Shown here: positions 62,501-64,000 of the stretch, piece after piece
How the letters are laid out: the number at the start of each line of letters is the position of its first letter
How positions within the stretch are numbered: position 1 is the first letter of the stretch
Origin: Valencia hispanica
Taxonomy: Eukaryota; Chordata; Actinopteri; Cyprinodontiformes; Valenciidae
Direction of reading: 5' to 3'
Assembly: GCA_963556495.2 (NCBI GenBank)
Contig: OY747701.1
Location: 35,111,501-35,175,500, forward strand
DNA length: 64,000 nucleotides
Program-made: the position numbers and the translations under genes
Notes under the pieces: model-generated
What the model saw: only the letters and a program-made list of their open reading frames with translations
What the model was told of the DNA's origin: nothing
The model's database searches: none

Positions 62501-64000
62501 GGTAGGAGAAAAACCAGGAAAACCCATGAAAACAGACACTGGTAAGATTTTATCTTAATAAATATGCAATTTAGTTCCTTGCAAAAGATTTTGTGAAATT
62601 CCCTTTAGAAATGACCATGTAGGCTATTTTACAAAGAGATGATGTGATAACCAAACAGAAAGTAGTGTATAATTTCGGATGTGGACGGAAAAGACCTCGA
62701 GGTTTGTTTGTTTTTTTGGTTGTTTTCCCCCCAAATGGAAGTCTGAAATTTACTATTGTATTCATCCGCCTTTACTCTGAAACACCTAAATAAAACCCAG
62801 TTCCCCTAAATAACTTTTTTGAAATCACTTCAGTTCAAGTTTTACAGTCACCTTATTAGTAACTATAAACCACTAATCTTTGAGTAACATAGCTGTTCTA
62901 TGAAGGCCTCAGAGGTTTGCTGGAGATCATTAGTGAATTAACATCCTCATGAAGACCAAGGAAGTAAAATCTGAAAAGTGTGGCATGCATGTGTATTCAG
63001 CTCCACTGAGTTAATATTTTGTAGAACCATGCTTTGGCTCAATTTCAGCTGCCAGTCTGTATTGTTATACTGTGTACCACATTTGCAGATCTTAAGAACT
63101 TTTGTCCATTCTGCAAAATGACTCAAGCTAAGTCAAAACTTTGCCTATATGCAAACTTCTCAGTTGGATTTGGAATTTTACTTAGCCTTTTTAACATATG
63201 AATATGTTTCGATTAGCACCATTACAGTGTACTTTTAAGTGGTGTTGTCCTGTTAAAAGTTGAAATATGGCCTCAGTAGCAAGTGTCTTGTAGCCCTGAA
63301 CAGATTTTCTTCCAGGATGGCTGGAATTTAGCCCCAACTCCCTGTCACCACTGTCCAGCTTCCCTCTCCTGCTGAAGAAGAGCATCCCCACAGCATGATT
63401 TTGCCACCACCAAGTTTCACTGTGTAGTGATGTGCAAAGTTAGTTTTGACAGTATACTCAGCATTTTGCATGTAGGCAAGAGAGTTTTTGTTTCACCTGA
63501 CTGGAGCCACTTTTCCCCAAATGTTTGCTGTTTCCTCTACATGACTTGGGATAAACTGCAAGCATGATTTCTTGTGCCTTTCTTTCAACAATGGCTTTCA
63601 TCTTTCCATTTTTCCAGAAAGGCCAAATTTGTAAAGAGCATGTCTGATAGCTGTCCAGGCAACTGATTCCACCATCTGAGCTGTAGATCTCTGCAGCTCC
63701 TCCAGAGTTCCCCTTTAGCTCCTTCTCTGATTAATGCTCTCCTTGTCCATCCTTTCAGTTGCTTTAGATGGCAAAATGTACAAATGTGGACAACTGAAAT
63801 ACTTTTGTCAGAACCTGTGAATGTATATAATATAAGTAGTTGCATGTTTACTTGCATGTTTTTGTTTTTCAGCAGTAGATGAGCCTTCTGAGATGGTCAA
63901 ACAGACCAAATCATCTGAGCCGGATGAGAAGAAGGAGGCTGTTCACAGTGAGATGAAGAGTGAAAGTGACAGTGACGAAGCAGTGGTTGACAACAATGAT
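56580..64000 (+). CDS. carmil2: CARMIL2 (RLTPR)-like capping-protein regulator, C-terminal half, runs off window
   Basis: Exons 56580-56729, 57625-57728, 57806-58274, 58353-58445, 58532-58568, 61150-61221, 61303-62541 and 63873 to the window end join in one frame. Exon 1 carries the capping-protein interaction motif LRHYTQSRPR. Exon 2 has RVDEGVEEFFTKKV. Exon 3 has TLRRKLGDFFTLKRKRG and KKASIADFIRPLRE. Exon 4 has HSFEQKLHLMLQRIGVSK. Exon 6 has SKPRTMSAS. Each aligns in order with human CARMIL2. CARMIL2 is a cytosolic protein that uncaps actin filaments and supports CD28 signalling. The N-terminal PH and LRR exons should lie upstream on the + strand but are not seen, and ctcf begins only 6 kb away. 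The exon starting at 63873 reads VDEPSEMVKQT. The gene is incomplete at both ends. Confidence 0.88.
56770..56890. repeat. GA-rich low-complexity tract in carmil2 intron
   Basis: GAGAGAGAG and GGGAGAGG-type repeats without coding meaning. Confidence 0.6.
57806..58274 (+). CDS. carmil2: carmil2 exon, basic KRK and charged coiled region
   Basis: Encodes about 156 residues. PPTKTLRRKLGDFFTLKRKR matches the human basic segment, SIADFIRPLREV matches the human GDLLRP segment, then come about 25 alternating Lys/Glu residues and SQSLILLSGSA. The Lys/Glu run is longer than in human as I recall it. Confidence 0.88.
58690..59510 (+). mobile_element. Tc1-like transposon relic in carmil2 intron
   Basis: + frames broken by stops still show a NPTQHPKQCRPYLPRL-like read and, in another frame, KAVQALPASVEATLPDSTIRK, then DILENILWSTKTK (the ILWTDETK block). 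The same family gave the fragment at 19850. It ends 'gggggcacaaactttttcca'. Confidence 0.65.
59825..59920 (-). mobile_element. SINE 3' body fragment
   Basis: 'cgaggcgagaggcgggggac' and 'caggccgccagtccatcgca' match the reverse complement of the SINE body at 37200-37290. Confidence 0.7.
59921..60524. other. carmil2 intron, no feature identified
   Basis: Slightly GC-richer DNA at 60060-60440, possibly an old mobile element, with no recognisable protein. Nothing further supported. Confidence 0.3.
60525..60645 (-). mobile_element. SINE 3' body fragment
   Basis: 'ccatccatccattatctgcc' then 'agggtacaccctggacaggt' correspond to the SINE tail and body of 36957-37331 in reverse orientation. The head is lacking. 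Confidence 0.75.
61303..62541 (+). CDS. carmil2: carmil2 giant Ser/Thr-rich exon
   Basis: One 413-codon exon, phase 1 in and out, starting after 'tctctccag' and ending ACACTG|GTAAGA. The first 50 residues are proline-rich (LPKPVIKPAPPPPTSG). The rest is about half Ser/Thr with Ala, Pro and Val and no charge pattern, like a mucin tract although the protein is cytosolic. The order of splice phases and the open frame support it as coding. I see no human counterpart of similar length. Confidence 0.8.
62880..62975 (+). mobile_element. Tc1-like 5' fragment
   Basis: 'gctgttctatgaaggcctca' and 'cctcatgaagaccaaggaag' are the recurring Tc1 5' region. It is directly joined to an oppositely oriented Tc1 piece. 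Confidence 0.65.
62976..63790 (-). mobile_element. Tc1-like transposon relic
   Basis: On the + strand 'aagagcatccccacagcatg', 'gccaccaccaagtttcactg' and 'aaatgtttgctgtttcctct' are the reverse complement of Tc1 transposase blocks. All frames are broken. It lies in the carmil2 intron before the last visible exon. Confidence 0.65.

Overview
The window is vertebrate nuclear DNA, almost certainly from a ray-finned (teleost) fish. The evidence is multi-exon genes with GT-AG introns whose products match vertebrate VRK3, RIPOR1, CTCF and CARMIL2, set among fish-type repeats: several Tc1-like families, L2- and Rex1-like LINEs, a tRNA-derived SINE, and hAT- and piggyBac-like MITEs. I cannot name the species from sequence alone.

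Layout. About 1.05-12.7 kb holds vrk3 on the + strand (14 coding exons, 528 aa), with an L2 relic and a Rex1-like relic in its introns. About 12.7-18.4 kb is repeat-rich intergenic DNA. About 18.4-34.3 kb holds a ripor1-like gene on the - strand: 15 coding exons that join in frame to 642 aa, far shorter than human RIPOR1 because no C-terminal repeat-region exons are found. About 34.3-43.1 kb is intergenic and holds a complete SINE with target-site duplications, a TTAA-flanked MITE, an inverted L2 copy and a Tc1-like element with both terminal repeats. About 43.1-50.3 kb holds ctcf on the - strand (12 coding exons, 757 aa, all 11 zinc fingers) with a CpG-rich promoter carrying a YY1 motif. About 51.45-53.43 kb is an L2-clade LINE whose 586-codon reverse-transcriptase ORF is still open. 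From 56.58 kb to the window end lie eight + strand exons of the C-terminal half of carmil2.

The order ripor1-ctcf-carmil2 matches human 16q22.1, while VRK3 in human lies on 19q13, so a synteny breakpoint falls between vrk3 and ripor1. The genes are not an operon or a pathway. VRK3 is a nuclear pseudokinase regulator, RIPOR1 a Rho effector, CTCF the chromatin insulator protein and CARMIL2 a capping-protein regulator.

The main oddities are these: carmil2 has no room for its N-terminal LRR exons between ctcf and its first visible exon; ripor1 stops early; fish VRK3 keeps the catalytic-loop Asp that human VRK3 lacks; a (TA)23 repeat occupies the 3' splice-site region of one vrk3 exon; ripor1 has a GC-AG intron and a 24-nt microexon; and close CTCF-binding motifs sit at the vrk3 promoter and just upstream of ctcf itself. 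I saw no wholly new multi-gene system.
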